Positions 5,332-8,458 of a DNA stretch of 8,458 bases are shown piece by piece (positions within the stretch are counted from its first letter, which is position 1; each line of letters starts with the position of its first letter). The stretch is from NCBI GenBank assembly GCA_023136735.1, contig JAGLQQ010000214.1, positions 1 to 8,458 on the forward strand, read 5' to 3'. A program made the translations under genes and the position numbers. This stretch comes from Candidatus Omnitrophota bacterium. GTDB lineage: Bacteria > Omnitrophota > Gorgyraeia > B26-G9. The notes below the pieces were generated by a model. That model had not been told where the DNA came from and searched no databases. It worked only from the letters and a program-made list of their open reading frames with translations.

Positions 5332-6732
5332 ATGAAGCTAATCGATAAAGTAAAGGCATTGCCTGATGGCCCCGGTGTTTATCTTATGTTAGATAAAGAT
5401 GGGGCAATTATATATATAGGCAAGGCTATTTCATTAAAAAAGCGTGTTAGTTCCTATTTCGGCGCATCAGTTAAGGGACAAAGGACAAAGCTGATGGTAA
5501 GCCTGATCGATGATATTGAATTTATTACTACTTCAACCGAAGCCGAAGCACTGATCCTTGAATCCGGTCTTATTAAAGAAAATAGACCAAAGTTTAATAT
5601 AGACATCAAAGATGATAAAGCCTATCCGCTTTTGCGATTGAGCACAAATGAAAAATTCGCCTGTTTGCGAATTGTAAGACGCAGGAAAAATGACAAAGCA
5701 CAGTATTTTGGACCGTACACATCGGGAATACTATTGCGCCAGGCTCTTAATTTTATGCGCAGGCTTTTTCCGCTTCGCACGTGCAATATAATGCCGAAGT
5801 CTGTATGTTTGAACTATCATCTAAAAATTTGCCCAGGTCCATGTCAAGAGCTGGCAAGTAAAGATGAATATGACGAAAATGTCTTCAATCTGTTGTTGTT
5901 TTTAAAGGGTAAAAAGAAAGACCTGATAAAAAAACTATCTCAAGAAATGAAGGCTGCGTCTTTGACTCATGATTTTGAAAGTGCGCTTGAGCTGCGTAAT
6001 CAAATTGAGAGTTTAAGCTCGGTACCGATTATATATAGGCGATTTGCGGTTGCGGATCAGGTCGAAGAATTGCAAAAGGTGTTAAGATTAAAAAGACGTC
6101 CTGTGTATATTGAAGGATATGATATCTCAAATATTTTCGGTTCTGAGGCTGTCGGTTCTATGGTACGTTTTAAGGGAGGGCGAGCTTACAAAAGAGATTA
6201 TCGGCGTTTTAAAATCAAGTCTATAAAAGGAGTTGATGATTATGCAATGATGCGGGAAGTACTGTTTAGGCGTTTTAGCGGTGAGATATCTGATGCGTTT
6301 GTTCATCCTGATCTAATACTTATTGATGGAGGAAAAGGTCATCTTAAATGCGCCGCAGAGCAGCTTAAAAGCTTAAAAATCAATATTCCAATAATCAGTT
6401 TAGCTAAAAAATTTGAGCATATTTATGTGCAGTGGCAATTTAAACCGATATCACTACCGCTTAATTCTAAGGCTCTAAGGCTTGTGGTGGCAGTCAGGGA
6501 TGAAGCGCATCGTTTTGCTTTGAACTATCATCGAAATTTACGTAAGAAAAAGATGCTGGTTTCTGAACTTGACCTGATACCCGGTGTAGGAAAAAAGAGA
6601 AGGCAGATTTTGCGTAAGGAAATAGAGCAAATCGATTTATTAAAGGGTCTAACTATTAAGCAGCTTAAAAAAATAAAGGGGATAGATGCAGGGACGGCGA
6701 AAAATATCATTGAACATTGGAAGAAGTATTGA
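5332..6732 (+). CDS. uvrC: UvrABC excinuclease subunit C, short form
   Basis: UvrC, the nuclease that cuts DNA on both sides of a lesion in nucleotide excision repair. The N-terminal GIY-YIG nuclease (about 1-95) has GVY 15-17, YIGK 28-31, R38, E77 and N89. Four cysteines at 151, 159, 167 and 171 match the conserved Fe-S cluster set. A UVR motif that contacts UvrB lies at about 196-230 (HDFESALELRNQIESL). The C-terminal RNase H-like nuclease follows, with D264 in YDIS, DD 302-303, D327/D332 in PDLILIDGGKG and H393 in RDEAHRF, then helix-hairpin-helix motifs at about 415-430 and 448-460. The protein is 466 residues against about 600 usually. The loss lies between the UVR motif and YDIS, where only some 30 residues replace about 170, so the frame is intact rather than truncated. 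No strong ribosome binding site precedes ATG 5332, but the start aligns with the family N-terminus. It overlaps ogt by 47 nt. Confidence 0.93.
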   Translation: MKLIDKVKALPDGPGVYLMLDKDGAIIYIGKAISLKKRVSSYFGASVKGQRTKLMVSLIDDIEFITTSTEAEALILESGLIKENRPKFNIDIKDDKAYPLLRLSTNEKFACLRIVRRRKNDKAQYFGPYTSGILLRQALNFMRRLFPLRTCNIMPKSVCLNYHLKICPGPCQELASKDEYDENVFNLLLFLKGKKKDLIKKLSQEMKAASLTHDFESALELRNQIESLSSVPIIYRRFAVADQVEELQKVLRLKRRPVYIEGYDISNIFGSEAVGSMVRFKGGRAYKRDYRRFKIKSIKGVDDYAMMREVLFRRFSGEISDAFVHPDLILIDGGKGHLKCAAEQLKSLKINIPIISLAKKFEHIYVQWQFKPISLPLNSKALRLVVAVRDEAHRFALNYHRNLRKKKMLVSELDLIPGVGKKRRQILRKEIEQIDLLKGLTIKQLKKIKGIDAGTAKNIIEHWKKY

Positions 6733-7039
6733 TATTATAATAAAGAGATTCACACCTTTTCAAAAAGATGTTTTAAGAGCTGCTTGTGAAATTAAGCCGG
6801 GTGAAACGAAAACATATAAGTGGATTGCAGAGCGTATCGGCCGGCCCAATGCACAGCGGGCTGTAGGAACAGCATTAAAGAAAAACCCGTTGCCTCTTTT
6901 GATACCTTGTCATCGCGTCGTGGCCTCAGGCGATAAAATCGGTGGATATGCTTTGGGTGTAGAGCTCAAAAATGAGCTGCTTAAATTTGAAAAGTATTTA
7001 TGCACTGTTCCTAACAGGAAAAGGAAAATCGACAAATGA
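6686..7039 (+). CDS. ogt: methylated-DNA--protein-cysteine methyltransferase, single domain
   Basis: A 117-residue O6-alkylguanine-DNA alkyltransferase reduced to the C-terminal catalytic and DNA-binding domain. It removes alkyl groups from guanine O6 by transferring them to its own cysteine. The active site is IPCHRV with C75 and H76; the supporting N67 (in KKNPLP, 8 before the cysteine) and E102 (27 after it) fall at the spacing of the human enzyme. Because C75 is present and not tryptophan, it should be a true transferase, not an alkyltransferase-like (ATL) protein. The helix-turn-helix segment is TYKWIAERIGRPNAQRAVG (43-61) with the arginine finger at 58, and GGY is at 86-88. The first 20 or so residues are encoded within the uvrC end and look unconserved. 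ATG 6686 has AGGGG at 6677-6681 (4 nt spacing); no better in-frame start exists except TTG 6710 or rare ATT 6728. It shares ATGA with the next gene. Confidence 0.9.
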   Translation: MQGRRKISLNIGRSIDIIIKRFTPFQKDVLRAACEIKPGETKTYKWIAERIGRPNAQRAVGTALKKNPLPLLIPCHRVVASGDKIGGYALGVELKNELLKFEKYLCTVPNRKRKIDK

Positions 7040-8433
7040 AAATTAATCTGAAAAAGCAGGAAGATTCGGGGCTAAATAGGCGGCAATTTGCCAGGGTAAG
7101 AGCTCGGCTGACTATGCGGTATAGGGTATTACATGATTGCGGCACAGCACGTGCCTGGAACTCAACTGTGACGAAAAATCTGAGCGCTGCTGGTTTTTGT
7201 TTTGAGTCTTTTCATCCATTAGGGTTAAATACAGAGCTTGAAGTAAATTTAAAGATTCCTTTTTTTGAAGTACCGGTTGTTATGAAAGCACGTATTGTGC
7301 GAGCTGCTGAGATCAAGGCGGGAGAAGTGTACGGAGTTGCTGCCGCAATTACGGATATTAAGAAATCAGATCGTCAAAAACTTCAGGTTGAGATCGAGCA
7401 GATAGATATTCTCGGCTTACTACAGCTTGCTATGCAGGAGCAAGCGACTGATGTGCATCTGTCTATTGGTCACCCACCTATGCTTCGCAAAGCTGGGCAG
7501 CTGCAGGTTATGAAATTCGATGCTTTGAATAAATCAGCAATTAAAAGAATGGTAATCAGCTTGTTTTCTGAAGAAGAGATAACTAAACTCGAGCTTGAAC
7601 ATGAACTAAATACATCAGTTACCATTGTCACTGTAAGCGGTACTTATCGTTTTAGGGTAAACGCGCATTTTCAGCAAAACGCTATTGAGGCAACATTTCA
7701 TCTAATAACTATTCCAATCCCGAGTCTTGATGATTTGGAAATGCCTGATATTGTATCTAGTTTTGCTGAAGATAAACCAGGATTGGTGTTAATTACTGGT
7801 CCTGTTGGTTGCGGTAAGACGACAACCTGTGCTGCTCTTATTGAAAAGATAAACAGCGAACGCTCAAGTGTTATCATGACTTTTCAAAGTCCTATTGAGT
7901 ATCTTTTTCCGATAAAGAACAGTGTTATAAAGCAAAGAGAGATAGGGATAGATACCGAATCGTTTGCTTCAGGAATAAAGCAGGCTATGCAGCAGGATGT
8001 TGATGTGCTGGTGCTTAGCGATATCCCTGACAAGCAAACGCTTAAACTGGTTATTGATGCGGCTTCTTGTGGAAAGCTTGTATATGTGGTGGTAACAAGC
8101 TCGGGGGTGGTGGGTGTATTAAATAAAATAATTAATATGTTTGCAACCGAGAGGCATTATTATATTAGAAAAGTACTTGCTGATTGTTTGAGAGGAGTTA
8201 TTTTTCAGAAATTAATTCCAGATATTGATAATAAGGATAACCTTATAGCAGTTAGCGAAGTACTGGTTAACACACCGGCAGTTGCAGCAGCTATCCGTGA
8301 TGGCTTGTTTGATAAAATATCATCCTTAATGCAAAACAATAATAAATCTGGGATGAAAAACTTGAGTAAGTCAATTAAAGAATTGCAGAAGGACTCTATT
8401 ATCAAGGGCGAAACAGCAAAAGACAGCAAGTAA
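7036..8433 (+). CDS. PilZ domain fused to a degenerate PilT-like ATPase
   Basis: A 465-residue fusion. Residues about 12-115 form a PilZ domain with both cyclic di-GMP signatures, RRQFAR (15-20) and NLSAAG (48-53). Residues about 125-435 follow PilT, the hexameric ATPase that retracts type IV pili: ATDVHLSIG (137-145), FRVN (206-209), IPSLDDL (228-234), Walker A GPVGCGKT (255-262), QREIGIDTESF (300-310), and the C-terminal region with TPAVAAAIRDG and GMKNL. Catalytic motifs are altered: the Asp box is FQSPIE (283-288) where PilT has IEDPIE; Walker B is VLSDIPD (326-332) for IGEMRD; the two His-box histidines are replaced (GKLV 346-349, VVTS 352-355). Nucleotide binding seems possible, normal hydrolysis doubtful. 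ATG 7036 overlaps the ogt stop (ATGA) with AAGGA at 7021-7025, so it is translationally coupled to ogt. Cytoplasmic; probably a regulator or inactive partner of a pilus or secretion motor. Confidence 0.88.
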   Translation: MKINLKKQEDSGLNRRQFARVRARLTMRYRVLHDCGTARAWNSTVTKNLSAAGFCFESFHPLGLNTELEVNLKIPFFEVPVVMKARIVRAAEIKAGEVYGVAAAITDIKKSDRQKLQVEIEQIDILGLLQLAMQEQATDVHLSIGHPPMLRKAGQLQVMKFDALNKSAIKRMVISLFSEEEITKLELEHELNTSVTIVTVSGTYRFRVNAHFQQNAIEATFHLITIPIPSLDDLEMPDIVSSFAEDKPGLVLITGPVGCGKTTTCAALIEKINSERSSVIMTFQSPIEYLFPIKNSVIKQREIGIDTESFASGIKQAMQQDVDVLVLSDIPDKQTLKLVIDAASCGKLVYVVVTSSGVVGVLNKIINMFATERHYYIRKVLADCLRGVIFQKLIPDIDNKDNLIAVSEVLVNTPAVAAAIRDGLFDKISSLMQNNNKSGMKNLSKSIKELQKDSIIKGETAKDSK

Positions 8434-8442
8434 AAGGGATTG

Positions 8443-8458
8443 GTGAAAAGAAAAAAGG
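8443..8458 (+). CDS. possible start of a further gene, cut by the window end
   Basis: GTG at 8443 opens a frame reading MKRKK before the sequence stops. AAGGGA (8434-8439) lies just upstream, overlapping the previous stop codon, though the 3-nt spacing is short. The 10-nt distance to the PilZ-PilT stop would place it in the same operon. The product cannot be told from five codons. Confidence 0.3.

Noticed and set aside
6686..7039. Alkyltransferase-like (ATL) protein instead of a true methyltransferase
   Set aside because: The active-site motif is PCHR with the cysteine present; ATL proteins have another residue, usually tryptophan, there.

Overview
The window is AT-rich bacterial DNA with tightly packed, mostly housekeeping genes of a diderm (Gram-negative type) bacterium. 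A BamD-type TPR protein, an LptE-type lipoprotein and MurJ together indicate an outer membrane containing LPS and a peptidoglycan wall. The start of the mature BamD-like protein (FWVWSPKTAKWLNP), the short UvrC and the abundance of PilZ domains remind me of candidate phylum Omnitrophota (OP3) genomes. That assignment comes from memory of the family, not from a search, and is of moderate confidence.

Layout. Positions 1-174 are a leader with a near-consensus promoter (90-118), followed by a small single-domain PilZ protein (175-525). A second near-consensus promoter (619-647) starts an envelope/replication operon: bamD-like (682-1593), lptE (1654-2157) and holA (2151-3152). The lptE start is preceded by a strong ribosome binding site that actually serves a 20-codon mini-ORF. 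Convergent to holA is rpsT (3173-3451, minus strand), with its own good promoter (3483-3511) and a 13-bp palindrome over the expected transcription start. The region between the diverging rpsT and murJ holds a cluster of degenerate 7-8 nt tandem repeats in two opposing blocks (3535-3611).

Downstream on the plus strand are murJ (3628-5169), a 162-nt gap with two consecutive stem-loops that share a loop motif (5197-5297), then uvrC (5332-6732), ogt (6686-7039) and a PilZ-PilT fusion (7036-8433). The last three genes overlap one another (47 nt and ATGA), so they are probably co-transcribed and translationally coupled. A further reading frame probably starts at 8443 and runs off the end.

Most interesting points: (1) the 465-aa protein that fuses a PilZ domain to a PilT/GspE-type ATPase, with an intact Walker A but altered Asp box, Walker B and His box, suggesting a c-di-GMP-linked, catalytically weakened or dead pilus-motor relative, coupled to DNA repair genes; (2) a UvrC about 140 residues shorter than usual that still keeps the four Fe-S cysteines, GIY-YIG residues, C-terminal nuclease residues and HhH; (3) the tandem stem-loops before uvrC; (4) the opposed heptamer/octamer repeats before murJ. 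I see no tRNA or rRNA genes, transposase, CRISPR array or phage genes.
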